Source of the DNA: Sphingobacteriales bacterium
Lineage (GTDB): Bacteria; Bacteroidota; Bacteroidia; Chitinophagales; Chitinophagaceae
Direction: 5' to 3'
DNA length: 64,000 nucleotides
Assembly: GCA_004144185.1 (NCBI GenBank)
Contig: SEFP01000001.1
Coordinates: 992,001 to 1,056,000 of the forward strand
Positions 8,160 through 17,014 of this stretch are shown here, one piece after another. The position numbers were made by a program, and so were the translations under genes. The notes under the pieces are model-generated. The model was not told the DNA's origin. It searched no databases and saw nothing but the letters and a program-made list of their open reading frames with translations. The first letter of the stretch is position 1. Each line of letters opens with the position of its first letter.

Positions 8160-9872
8160 TTAATACCAGAGATAATCCCGCCGGCTTAGATTCAGCCGCA
8201 ACCCGGTAAAGACCTGAAGGCTTTTCTGACTGGCACCATCCCGTTCCCAGGTTCTTCCGGAAACACCGGCATCCAGAAACAAGCGCGGCCAAGGTTCCCA
8301 GCTCACTGCCAGTTCACCCAGCAACACGTTTGCCGTCGGGCCAGGCGTCAGGCTGTAGCCGTAATCCATGAGTCTTCCCGACGTGTTGGGCCGGAAAATA
8401 TTGACGCCTGCATTGGCCGAACCGGAATCGGTGCCCTGCCGGTACAGACTGCCGCGCGCCGTAAGCTGCCATTTCTTAGCCGGCCGGTAACTGATTTTCC
8501 CTAACACTTCGACAAAGCCGGCTTCCAACGGATGCGCCAGCGGCTGGTTGTAGTGCGTATAGTTGGCCAGGGTATCGTTGTGGCCGTACGTAAACGGTCG
8601 CACCAGATTCAGCTCGCCCTGCAGATCCAGGTTTTTGATACCAAAGGCGTTGAAATAGCGGCCGCCCAGCTGCACGCCGAATTTATTGCCCCACCAGCCG
8701 TTTCCGGCGGTCAGCTCTTTGATCTTCAATTCATCAAGCAACAACTGCCCGTAGAACTGCAACCGCTTGGCAGCAATCGCCTTGAAGTTGAGCCCCACAA
8801 AGGCATTGTCCGGCGAGCCATTCATCCGCTCGACCTGGCGCAGAAAAATGATGGGGTTGAGGTACGCAAACGAGAAATGATCGGCACGGCCAAACACCAC
8901 CGCTTCAAACAAGCCTACGTTCAGCCAGCGGGTGGCATTAACGCTCAGGTGATGGATGGTGGCGTATTTATGCGGCAGTTGCTGATCCAGTCCGCGCTGG
9001 TACTGCGGGGTCAGCTCCAGGTACAGGTTTTCATACTGAAGCTTCCAGATCTTCGTGCGAATACGGGCAAACAAAGCTCCGGACGACGCGAAATCCGACA
9101 ACAACAGGCTGCGTTCGCCATCGCCGAGAAAATTGCGGTCGTAGCCAAACGTCACATTGACGTGGTTCCGGACGGCCGCGACATCCACATAGCCCCGTGC
9201 CTGCAGGTAATCGTAGGTGCCTTTAGAAGGCGTCTGGTAATAATCGGCACCCGGCACGGCCTGATGCGCTTCGGTCCATTGTTCCAGATGCCAGGGCATC
9301 CGCTCCTGGTTATCAGTGATAAAGGTGTACACGCCGATTCGATTGGCAATGGTGGCGCGTACTTCTGCCCCACGGGTGTTGAGATACCGGAAGGAAGATT
9401 CGCCCGGAACCTCAGGCGACCGCTTTTCGTACATGCCCTGGAATCCCAGCACCGGATTGACCGACAGAAAGAAATGGTCGTTTTTAACGCGGAACAGATC
9501 TGTTTTGGTTTCGTAGAAATGTTTCAGCACCGGTTTGCGGGCATACAGATCAGAACTGTTCCATTCGGCCGAGGATCCCATCGCCAGTCCGATCTGGTAC
9601 TGGTCGATGTCGGTGAGATAACTTTTGTAGCCTTCCTGCTCCATCCCGCTGTCGAGCGAAAACAGGTGGCGGTCCATTTCCTGGCTCAGCTCTTTGCGCG
9701 ACCAGCCTTTCTGGGTCGTAAAAAGCGTGTTGGATAAGCTTCCGGAAAGCGTTTCCAGCCGGTTGGTCAGCTCATATTCCGGACTTCCGGAAGGCAGGTA
9801 AGTGGTTTGGGCCGTAGCAGTAAGAGCGGTAACAGCGGGTACCAGTGCCAAAAGGCGTAGCAAAGCATTCAT
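8160..9872 (-). CDS. Outer-membrane beta-barrel protein of the capsule-assembly Wzi / RemB type
   Basis: 570 residues from the ATG at 9872; the frame is open further upstream, but only this start gives a signal peptide (MNALLRLLALV ... TATAQ). The body consists of alternating amphipathic strands rich in aromatic residues and ends in an aromatic residue (DYLWY), as outer-membrane barrels do. The segment GRADHFSFAYLNPIIFLRQVERMNGSPDN is typical of Bacteroidota proteins annotated as Wzi family or the gliding protein RemB. A role in surface polysaccharide or adhesion is inferred from family only. Its start region is divergent with the dihydroorotase gene. Confidence 0.75.
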   Translation of the reverse strand: MNALLRLLALVPAVTALTATAQTTYLPSGSPEYELTNRLETLSGSLSNTLFTTQKGWSRKELSQEMDRHLFSLDSGMEQEGYKSYLTDIDQYQIGLAMGSSAEWNSSDLYARKPVLKHFYETKTDLFRVKNDHFFLSVNPVLGFQGMYEKRSPEVPGESSFRYLNTRGAEVRATIANRIGVYTFITDNQERMPWHLEQWTEAHQAVPGADYYQTPSKGTYDYLQARGYVDVAAVRNHVNVTFGYDRNFLGDGERSLLLSDFASSGALFARIRTKIWKLQYENLYLELTPQYQRGLDQQLPHKYATIHHLSVNATRWLNVGLFEAVVFGRADHFSFAYLNPIIFLRQVERMNGSPDNAFVGLNFKAIAAKRLQFYGQLLLDELKIKELTAGNGWWGNKFGVQLGGRYFNAFGIKNLDLQGELNLVRPFTYGHNDTLANYTHYNQPLAHPLEAGFVEVLGKISYRPAKKWQLTARGSLYRQGTDSGSANAGVNIFRPNTSGRLMDYGYSLTPGPTANVLLGELAVSWEPWPRLFLDAGVSGRTWERDGASQKSLQVFTGLRLNLSRRDYLWY

Positions 9873-9983
9873 AAGCCGGAGATTGGCAGCGGTAAAAGTA
9901 GGGTTCGGATCGGGTTCCGGACCGGGAGCGTCCGGAATCGGTGCAACCGGATGGTGTAGATTTACGCCCTCAACACGCCGCTT

Positions 9984-11315
9984 ATGACCACGCTGTTTAA
10001 AAATGCTACGATTGTAAACGAAGGCCACCGCATAGAAGGCGATGTCCTGGTCAAAAACGGTCGCATCGAGCGCATTGATTCGTCGATTCCGGAACCGAAA
10101 GAAGCCTGTCGGGTGGTGGATTGCACCGGGCTGCACCTGCTGCCGGGCTGCATCGACGATCAGGTGCATTTCCGGGAGCCAGGCCTGACGCATAAAGCCG
10201 ATATCGCTACCGAAAGCCGGGCGGCCGTAGCGGGTGGGGTTACGTCGTTTATGGAGATGCCCAATACCGTTCCGCCGACGCTGAACCGGGAAAAGCTCGA
10301 AGAAAAGTTTGCGATTGCGGCCCGGACCTCACCAGCCAACCATTCCTTTTTTATGGGTGTGAGCAACGATAACGCAGACGAAGTACTCCGGGTCAACGAA
10401 CTCAAAGACCGGGTCTGCGGGGTCAAGATTTTTATGGGTTCCAGTACCGGCTCGATGCTGGTCGACAACTACCTGACGCTCGAAAAGATTTTTTCCGGAA
10501 CCGAGCTGCTGATTGCCACGCATTGCGAAGACGAACGCATCATTGCTGCAAATAAAGCCCAGTTTCCGGATGCAGATAACGCCTCATACCATCCGCTGAT
10601 CCGGAACGAAGCAGCTTGTTTTGAAAGCTCATTTGCCGCCGTGCAACTGGCCAAGAAACACGATACGCGGTTGCACATCCTGCACATCACCACGACTGAA
10701 GAATTGCGGTTGTTTGGCAATATGCTGCCGCTGGCTGAGAAGCGCATCACGGCTGAGGTCTGTGTGCATCATTTGCATTTTACAGCCGACGATTATGCCC
10801 AACTGGGTAATCAGATCAAATGCAATCCGGCCATTAAATCGGCCCGCCACAAACCGGCACTCTGGGAGGCGTTGCTCGACGACCGGCTTGATATCATTGC
10901 GACCGATCATGCGCCGCATACCCTTGCGGAAAAACAGCAGCCGTATCAACAGGCACCGGCCGGTCTGCCGCTGGTGCAGCACTCGCTGTTGCTGATGCTT
11001 CAGTATGTGCGTGAAGGCCGGATTTCGCTGGAGAAAGTGGTGGAGAAAATGGCCCATGCGCCGGCGATCTGCTTCAACATCCGCGAGCGGGGCTTTATCC
11101 GGGAAGGATACCACGCCGATCTGGTGCTGGTTGATCTGAACGACACCACTACCGTCCATCGGGAAAATCTTCTGTATAAATGCGGCTGGAGTCCGCTGGA
11201 AGGAAGGACGCTACCAGCCCGCGTTGCCCACACCTTTGTCAATGGTAACGAAGTATGGAATGGCAGTCAGATTCTGGAAGGCACCACCGGCGAGCGGCTG
11301 TATTTCGATCGGTAG
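9984..11315 (+). CDS. pyrC: Dihydroorotase
   Basis: 443 residues. It catalyses the reversible cyclisation of carbamoyl-aspartate to dihydroorotate in pyrimidine synthesis. Active-site motifs are present: DDQVHFREPG (His62, Arg64), KIFMGSSTG carrying the Lys that is carboxylated in class I enzymes, THCED, HILHITTT and ATDHAPHT. The first His of the usual HVH pair is Gln60, a form I recall from other Bacteroidota dihydroorotases. A degenerate paralogue lies at 58036-59283. It is transcribed divergently from the Wzi-like gene and ends at a terminator facing dps. Confidence 0.93.
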   Translation: MTTLFKNATIVNEGHRIEGDVLVKNGRIERIDSSIPEPKEACRVVDCTGLHLLPGCIDDQVHFREPGLTHKADIATESRAAVAGGVTSFMEMPNTVPPTLNREKLEEKFAIAARTSPANHSFFMGVSNDNADEVLRVNELKDRVCGVKIFMGSSTGSMLVDNYLTLEKIFSGTELLIATHCEDERIIAANKAQFPDADNASYHPLIRNEAACFESSFAAVQLAKKHDTRLHILHITTTEELRLFGNMLPLAEKRITAEVCVHHLHFTADDYAQLGNQIKCNPAIKSARHKPALWEALLDDRLDIIATDHAPHTLAEKQQPYQQAPAGLPLVQHSLLLMLQYVREGRISLEKVVEKMAHAPAICFNIRERGFIREGYHADLVLVDLNDTTTVHRENLLYKCGWSPLEGRTLPARVAHTFVNGNEVWNGSQILEGTTGERLYFDR

Positions 11316-11351
11316 GCGTTTCTTCCGGGAATCGGAACCCACCTGGATATA

Positions 11352-11386
11352 AAACGCCCCGCTGTTTTAGCAACAGCGGGACGTTT
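11352..11386. terminator. Intrinsic terminator between pyrC and dps
   Basis: A perfect 9-bp stem CCCGCTGTT/AACAGCGGG (11358-11366, 11372-11380), extended by AAACG/CGTTT on the outside, lies between two convergent genes and is close to symmetric, so it may act in both directions. Confidence 0.8.
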
Positions 11387-11410
11387 CAATACTTAGAGCT
11401 GTACGATCGC

Positions 11411-11899
11411 TTAGGCCAGATGGACGCGGAGCATCCAGGCCATTTGTTCGTGTTTTTCCATCACGCCGGTCAGGAAGTCGCTGGTGCCTTTGTCTTCGTA
11501 TTTGTCCTCAATGGTGTCGATATCTTTCCGGAGTTCGCGGATCAGCGTTTCCTGCTTGTCGACCAGTCCTTTGATCAGCTCTTCGGCCGTACCCAAGGCA
11601 GCTTCGTCTTTCAGGCGGGTGAGCTTCAGATAAGTACCAATAACTGTTTCGGCCTTGTAGCCCAGCTGCAGTACGCGCTCGGCTACTTCATCGGTGATTT
11701 CGCTCAATAGCTGGTACTGTTTCTCCAGAAACTTGTGCAATTCCGAGAAGTGGATTCCGGAAACGTTCCAGTGCGCGCCTTTCGTGGCGGTCGTCAGTAC
11801 ATATTCATCTGCCAGCAGGTGTTGTAGCAGGTCTACGATGGCTTTTTTCTTTTTTTCGTCGAGGCCGATGTTGGCTTTCGGTGGTTGTGGCTTAGTCAT
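11411..11899 (-). CDS. dps: Dps-type ferritin-like DNA-protection protein
   Basis: 162 residues, the usual Dps length. The ferroxidase pattern is intact: His43 in HWNVSG, His55 in SELHKF, Asp70 and Glu74 in DEVAER. Dps forms a dodecamer that oxidises Fe(II) with peroxide, stores iron and can coat DNA under starvation or oxidative stress. The Lys-rich N-terminus (MTKPQPPK ... DEKKKKA) could bind DNA. It is a single gene, convergent with pyrC. Confidence 0.93.
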   Translation of the reverse strand: MTKPQPPKANIGLDEKKKKAIVDLLQHLLADEYVLTTATKGAHWNVSGIHFSELHKFLEKQYQLLSEITDEVAERVLQLGYKAETVIGTYLKLTRLKDEAALGTAEELIKGLVDKQETLIRELRKDIDTIEDKYEDKGTSDFLTGVMEKHEQMAWMLRVHLA

Positions 11900-11956
11900 G
11901 TCAGAGGTTGAGAGTTAACGCAGGAACCTTCAAAAAACATGCCGCTGATGCAAGGG

Positions 11957-13183
11957 CTACTTCAGGGCAATACGATACAATTTACCGCCATCGGTCACGG
12001 CATAGACAGCACCATCTGTGCCTTCGGCCAGATCGCGGAATCGTTCGCCTTCGGTCGCCAGCAACCGCTCTTCACCTACGACCTTATTGTCCTGCAACAC
12101 CAGTCGGGCAATATGCTGACCGCTGAGACAACCGATGAGCAGGTTGTTTTTCCATTCCGGAATGGCCTTGCCACTGTAGAAGATCATCCCGCTGACCGAT
12201 ACAACCGGATCCCAGTAATACACGGGTTGTTCCAGCCCCGCTTTCTGGGTAATGCCTTCGCCGACTTTGGCACCGCTGTATTCGATGCCGTACGTAATGG
12301 TAGGCCAGCCGTAGTTTTTACCCGCTATAATCCGGTTTACCTCATCACCACCCCGCGGACCCATTTCGGCTTCCCACAAGTCGCCGGTTTCGGGGTGAAT
12401 GGCCAGACTTTGCGGATTGCGGTGGCCGTAGGTATAAATCTGCGGCAAGGCATTGGCCTGCCCGATAAACGGATTTCCGGAAACCGGCTGCCCGTCTTTG
12501 GTCAGGTGTAGAATCTTACCCAGTGCGGCATCCAGCTGCTGGGCCTTAGGCCGGGTCTCCAGATCAGAGCGCTCGCCGGTGCTGACAAACAAATTTCCGG
12601 ACCGGTCGAACACGATGCGGCCACCAAAATGCTTGTCGCCGTCGTACACCGGAATGGCGCGGTAGATTACCTGCGGATTTTCGATGCGGGTTTCGTCGTT
12701 GGAGAGGCGGCCTTTCCCAACAGCGGTCAGATTGCCGGGAGATACATTTTCCGAAAAAGTCCAGTAGATCATCCGGTTGGCCGTAAAATCCGGATCTGGT
12801 ACCACATCCAGCAACCCGCCCTGGCCGGCACTGTTGACATGGGTAATGCCGGTAATCGCAGCCGAGAGCGTGCCGTCCGGTTTCGCAATGCGCAGGGTGC
12901 CTTCTTTTTCAGTGATCAGCAACCGGCCATCCGGAAGCGTCACAATCCCCCAGGGCTTGTTCAGTGCCTTGCTGATGACCTGTGCATCCAGCGCAGCACT
13001 GGTTTTGACGCCCGGTGCGCGTGTCTGACCGGCAAACGCGGGTTGATAGGCACTGTTGGGTGATTCGGTTTCTACGGGTGGGTAATTTCCGGCTGCATCG
13101 GGGGTCTGAACAGGGGCGTCTTTCTTGGTGCAGGCCGCGCTCATCAGAAACAATGACCCGACAAAAGTTAAAAGCAATTTCAT
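11957..13183 (-). CDS. PQQ-dependent sugar dehydrogenase-like lipoprotein
   Basis: 408 residues. A lipoprotein signal (LMSAACTKK, Cys about 18) leads into a six-bladed propeller of the glucose/sorbosone dehydrogenase family: LNKPWGIVTLPDGRLLITEKEGT, GGLLDVVPDPDF, KHFGGRIVFDRSGNLFVSTGER, YGHRNPQSLAIHPETGDLWEAEMGPRGGDEVN, NLLIGCLSGQ. Family members oxidise aldose sugars in the periplasm with PQQ. No PQQ synthesis gene is in the window, so cofactor use is assumed. It is divergent from the L,D-transpeptidase gene. Confidence 0.88.
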   Translation of the reverse strand: MKLLLTFVGSLFLMSAACTKKDAPVQTPDAAGNYPPVETESPNSAYQPAFAGQTRAPGVKTSAALDAQVISKALNKPWGIVTLPDGRLLITEKEGTLRIAKPDGTLSAAITGITHVNSAGQGGLLDVVPDPDFTANRMIYWTFSENVSPGNLTAVGKGRLSNDETRIENPQVIYRAIPVYDGDKHFGGRIVFDRSGNLFVSTGERSDLETRPKAQQLDAALGKILHLTKDGQPVSGNPFIGQANALPQIYTYGHRNPQSLAIHPETGDLWEAEMGPRGGDEVNRIIAGKNYGWPTITYGIEYSGAKVGEGITQKAGLEQPVYYWDPVVSVSGMIFYSGKAIPEWKNNLLIGCLSGQHIARLVLQDNKVVGEERLLATEGERFRDLAEGTDGAVYAVTDGGKLYRIALK

Positions 13184-13284
13184 AGGAAGTGATGTTCCGG
13201 AACAGGTCTAAACAATAATGCCGGTTTAACGGAATGATTGTTGCAAGTGGCAAACAGATTCCTATGCTCTCTTCTCCTCTGCTC

Positions 13285-14676
13285 ATGAACAGCTTTTTTT
13301 CCGCGTCCCGTCGGCTGCCGCTCTACCTGCTGCTGGCCGGTACGTTTGCCGCCTGTACCAACAATTCCTCTACCAACAATACCGTCAATACCAAGACGAG
13401 CACTACTGGGACAGGCGACTCGGTAACAACCGTAGCGACAACACCGCAAGCGTCGATCGATCCGGGACTGACCTTGCCGGTTCTGGATGCCTTATTTTAC
13501 GAAGAAGGCTTTTCCGATGAATTGAAAAGCAAACTGGCCCTGACCGACGCGGAAGTCACCAAGATCAAGACTGTTGCCCATAGTTCCGTCAGCGATCTGG
13601 ACGAGAAAGGCGACGGTACTGCTTACTTGGGTTCGGCCCGGGAAGCGTCCAAGCAATCTGAAGCGCAACTGACCACCATTCTGGGAGCCGAGAAAGCGGC
13701 TCAGCTGCGCCAGTTTGTGGCCGACCGGTATGCCGGTGGCGATCTGGCGGCGCTCTTGCCAACCGAGCCCAACAGCGTTCCGAAAGACACCCGGATTGTG
13801 GTCAACGCACCTGCGTACCGGATGGATGTGTATCAGGAAGGCAAACTGTTGCGGACGTATAAGGTAGGTATCGGCTATCCGGAATTTCCGCTGCCCGCCG
13901 GGATGCGCCGGGCCGATCAGATCATTTTCAATCCAACTTGGACGCCACCGGATGAGCCGTGGGTAAAAGGCAAATTTGCACCCGGCAAAACAGTAGCGGC
14001 CGGCAGTAAAGACAACCCGCTGGGACCGATTAAAATTCCAATTGGCCTGCCGAGCCTGATTCACGGCGGCAAACAACCCGCCAAGCTGGGATCCTTTGCT
14101 TCGCACGGTTGCGTAGGCCTGACCAACGAAGGCGTTCAGGATTTTGCCGCTACGCTGTCGCAGCTGGGCGGTGATGCGGCCTTTAACTTAGATTCGGTGA
14201 AGAGCTACGCAGAAAACCGGTCCAAGACCAAAACCGAAAAGCTGCCCAAGCCGATTCCGGTGGAACTGCGGTACGAAACCATCGTGGCCGGCAACGGAAA
14301 TGTAACCGTATACCGGGATGTATATGAGCGGGGCACCAATACCGTAGCCAACGCCGACAAAGTGCTGGCAGTATATGGTCTCAAATTCGCTTCGCTTCCG
14401 GAACCGGAGAAGCGTGCCTTGTATGCGGCGCTCAACGAGATGAACGAAGACCCTAAAGGCAACCGGATTGTAGATAACATTGGCGATTCGATGAGTGCTG
14501 AAACCGACAGCAGCAGTACTAAAACATCCAAGCCGACTAAAGGTCGCGTAACGACTACCGTAAAAGGCCGGAAGGAAATTGTCGTACCGATTGCAGCCTT
14601 GGCAGGCAAAGGGTATCCGGCACCAGTCGATCTAGTGGGTGGAACTCCGCAAAAAGCAGTTGCAACCAATCAGTGA
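13285..14676 (+). CDS. L,D-transpeptidase (YkuD) lipoprotein
   Basis: 463 residues from the ATG at 13285; an ATG at 13264 is also possible. A lipobox (GTFAAC) follows a short hydrophobic stretch, then a Thr/Ser/Asn-rich linker. The YkuD domain spans about residues 165-300, with the catalytic segment SHGCVGLTN. The usual motif is HGCxR, so the Arg after Cys is replaced here by Gly. Family members make 3-3 cross-links or attach proteins to peptidoglycan. The C-terminal 130 residues are Lys/Thr-rich and unassigned. A strong hairpin terminator follows. Confidence 0.87.
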   Translation: MNSFFSASRRLPLYLLLAGTFAACTNNSSTNNTVNTKTSTTGTGDSVTTVATTPQASIDPGLTLPVLDALFYEEGFSDELKSKLALTDAEVTKIKTVAHSSVSDLDEKGDGTAYLGSAREASKQSEAQLTTILGAEKAAQLRQFVADRYAGGDLAALLPTEPNSVPKDTRIVVNAPAYRMDVYQEGKLLRTYKVGIGYPEFPLPAGMRRADQIIFNPTWTPPDEPWVKGKFAPGKTVAAGSKDNPLGPIKIPIGLPSLIHGGKQPAKLGSFASHGCVGLTNEGVQDFAATLSQLGGDAAFNLDSVKSYAENRSKTKTEKLPKPIPVELRYETIVAGNGNVTVYRDVYERGTNTVANADKVLAVYGLKFASLPEPEKRALYAALNEMNEDPKGNRIVDNIGDSMSAETDSSSTKTSKPTKGRVTTTVKGRKEIVVPIAALAGKGYPAPVDLVGGTPQKAVATNQ

Positions 14677-14704
14677 TTCTTTTGAATTCCGTTCAATACA
14701 GATA

Positions 14705-14741
14705 AAAAAGCCCCTGCATAATCGTTATGCAGGGGCTTTTT
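14705..14741 (+). terminator. Strong intrinsic terminator after the L,D-transpeptidase gene
   Basis: A perfect 17-bp stem with a 3-nt TCG loop (arms 14705-14721 and 14725-14741), GC-rich core GCCCCTGCAT and terminal A/T tracts. The symmetric A/T ends allow bidirectional action toward the convergent lipase gene. Confidence 0.9.
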
Positions 14742-14847
14742 AATGGCCCGCGCTTCCGGATATGTAAAGGACCGGACTCTTGTAGAAATGGGTCAAGCGC
14801 CACAAAGTCTCCTAACAGAAGAGTGCCTTTCCGGAACAACGAAACGC

Positions 14848-15894
14848 TTATTTAGCGGGAATGAGCGTAAACCCATATTTAAGCTTTCTGTCGTTGCATT
14901 TTTCACACCGGATCGGTTTCAGCCCTTTGGTATCGAAGACGGTTTCGCCCTTTCGGTAACGGTGTGCCACCTGTTCGGTACTATTGAGAGGGGATTGCAG
15001 GCGTTGCAGATAGGTTTCCATCGCATGCGTAACCATCAGCCGATTGATACTGAATTCTTTGGCCGTCCAACCCACGTAGTATTCGGTTTCACGATGCAGG
15101 ATTCCGGAATCCGAGAACCGCAGAAACGTACCGATGTGTTGCATATAGCGTTGCAGATACGGCGTACCAAGGGCTACCTGATCTTTGTAATTGACGATAT
15201 CGTAGACGAGGTTTCCATACCGTTTCCGGACGATCTCAGCATCGGGACAATAGATCGTCAGAGGCGGTGCAAACTGATAGGCGCCTCCAAACGAAAATTG
15301 TTCGGCTACACTCCGGATCAGAATACTGGAGTAGGCCGCGCCCATAGAGTGACCGGTCAGATACACCGGTACCTGTATGCTGCGACGGGTCATCTCCTGC
15401 CGGATCGTATCGAATAAGCCTTGGTTTTTGATGAGCTCTGCTGCACCATTCCGGAACCCGGCATGCCCACCGGGAATATGCCGCAGGATCGAGTCTACGG
15501 AATCACTGTTGACGAACAACCGGATTTTCAGATCGGTCAGCAGGTTGTCTTTATTTCCTTCCGTACCCCGAAAAGCTACGACGACAAACCGATCGGTGGC
15601 GCAGACCATTGCCCGGGTAGCCGTTTCGTTTGACTCTACATTCAGAATGGAAAAGGTACCTGCGCCGTAGCGCTCGTTCAGACTGCGTTCCAGCAACGGG
15701 TAATCGCCGGCTGCCATGTACGCACAATCCGAAAGCTGGGCACAAAAAACGGCCGTTGGCTGATCGTACGTCGAAAAATCGGTTTTGAAGGAAGCCGGGT
15801 TGAGGCGTTCGATCATTGGGGTCGTTACCAGTGGAACACCACCGGCATAGCTCCCAAAAGGAAGCAACAGCAAAAAAAGAAACAGTCGGTCCAT
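14848..15894 (-). CDS. Class-3 lipase-like alpha/beta hydrolase, exported
   Basis: 348 residues with a signal peptide (MDRLFLFLLLLPFGSYAGG). The nucleophile elbow GHSMGAA and the preceding VVVAFRGTEG strand are typical of class-3 (fungal-type) lipases; the catalytic Asp and His would be in VNYKDQV and a later His. It probably hydrolyses glycerides or other esters outside the inner membrane. A Cys pair near the end (RCEKCND) is unexplained. It is a single gene facing the L,D-transpeptidase gene. Confidence 0.85.
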   Translation of the reverse strand: MDRLFLFLLLLPFGSYAGGVPLVTTPMIERLNPASFKTDFSTYDQPTAVFCAQLSDCAYMAAGDYPLLERSLNERYGAGTFSILNVESNETATRAMVCATDRFVVVAFRGTEGNKDNLLTDLKIRLFVNSDSVDSILRHIPGGHAGFRNGAAELIKNQGLFDTIRQEMTRRSIQVPVYLTGHSMGAAYSSILIRSVAEQFSFGGAYQFAPPLTIYCPDAEIVRKRYGNLVYDIVNYKDQVALGTPYLQRYMQHIGTFLRFSDSGILHRETEYYVGWTAKEFSINRLMVTHAMETYLQRLQSPLNSTEQVAHRYRKGETVFDTKGLKPIRCEKCNDRKLKYGFTLIPAK

Positions 15895-16047
15895 CCTGAT
15901 GAATTCAGTAAAAGCTGCATCGCTTCTGCAAAAATGTCGCCAGTATACCTGGAAGACTGCTGCTCCAGGCTTGTATCCCGCCCCAAAAAGTGAAATCCGG
16001 TTCCGGAATTTCGGTTTCTACCCGGCAGCTTTTAATTTCGACCTCTT

Positions 16048-16479
16048 ATGAAAAAATGGTTCCTCCTATCGGTAGCGGCTGCGTTGCTGACCGCCTCCTG
16101 CTCAAAAGACGATGACACCCCGACGCCAACGCCCAATCCATCGCCAACATCTGTAAACGGAAAATTTATGGTCAGCTTTGACAGCACCAAATTTGCCATT
16201 GATTCGCTCCGGGGCTACTACCTAAATCCCGGTGGCACCCTAGATTCGACGACCCTTCGGGGCGTATACAGCTGGGAATCACCTTCCCGTCGATATGACA
16301 AAGACGATACGGGCTATGCGCGGGTATTCGCCTGGGGCGGCACCCGCATCAGTGGTTCAGAAGTTCCGGCAATGAAGTTTTCCGAAACGTTTACGCCGAC
16401 CCGGCTCAGCAACAGTAAAGGCAACAGCCTGAGAGATGGCAAAGCAGGGTTTCAGTCGTCCTACGGCTTCCGCTACTAG
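16048..16479 (+). CDS. Small lipoprotein of unknown function
   Basis: 143 residues. The lipoprotein signal ends at LLTASC, then a run of acidic residues and a Thr-Pro repeat linker (TPTPTPNPSP) that probably spans out from the membrane. The rest is polar with no family I recognise. A TAATTTCG element at 16033-16040 ends 7 nt before the ATG, predicting an almost leaderless mRNA. A perfect terminator follows. Confidence 0.75.
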   Translation: MKKWFLLSVAAALLTASCSKDDDTPTPTPNPSPTSVNGKFMVSFDSTKFAIDSLRGYYLNPGGTLDSTTLRGVYSWESPSRRYDKDDTGYARVFAWGGTRISGSEVPAMKFSETFTPTRLSNSKGNSLRDGKAGFQSSYGFRY

Positions 16480-16498
16480 CTGTTCCGGATACCCCATC

Positions 16499-16533
16499 AA
16501 AAAAGCAGCTTCCGGATCGGAAGCTGCTTTTTT
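16499..16533. terminator. Intrinsic terminator, bidirectional
   Basis: A perfect 16-bp stem with a 3-nt GAT loop (16499-16514, 16518-16533), A tract on the left and T tract on the right, between the convergent small lipoprotein gene and the 127-residue gene. The loop side includes a near-copy of the TTCCGGAA motif. Confidence 0.9.
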
Positions 16534-16553
16534 AATCACTTGTCTGGGGCAGA

Positions 16554-16937
16554 CTAGCCGTGAAACTTTTCTTTTACTTTGGTGACCAGGGCGTCGTCGC
16601 TCATTTGCTGGTCGGTATCCAGCATGGTCTGTACGTTTTTGAACTGTGGGGTGTCTTTCAGGAAGTTTGAAAAGGTTTCCTGAGCGGTTCCATACCCTGT
16701 TACATACACTTCTTCCGCGTTTTGCAGGTGTGTGGCGATTTCCTTGAAGAACATCGTTTCGGTGCGCACCTTGTCGTTGTTGAAGGTGTTTTCGTTGCTG
16801 TTGGGTAGCGTACCGGGCGCTTTTACATGGGCCAGTACTTTAAAACCATCTGCTTCATTATTTTGGCTAACGCCTACGACGGTGGCATGTTTCGTATCCA
16901 TCCAGATACCAAACTGCTTGAATTTCTTCTCGAGCAT
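16554..16937 (-). CDS. Small cytosolic protein, possibly of the bacterial eRF1/Pelota-like (translational machinery) group
   Basis: 127 residues, no signal or membrane segment. The N-terminus GIWMDTKHATVVGV and the C-terminal pattern YVTGYGTAQETFSNFLKD ... MSDDALVTKVKEKF resemble the short bacterial proteins related to the third domain of eRF1/Pelota that are annotated as translational machinery or host-factor proteins. This is a pattern-based guess; I would otherwise call it hypothetical. It lies 77 bp downstream of murA on the same strand. Confidence 0.7.
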   Translation of the reverse strand: MLEKKFKQFGIWMDTKHATVVGVSQNNEADGFKVLAHVKAPGTLPNSNENTFNNDKVRTETMFFKEIATHLQNAEEVYVTGYGTAQETFSNFLKDTPQFKNVQTMLDTDQQMSDDALVTKVKEKFHG

Positions 16938-17014
16938 ACAATAGGATTTAAGGGTTCTTTCCGGAAGTGGTTAAAAAAGCTGTGCCGCGTAGACTGTTCC
17001 GGTCACAAGCGTCC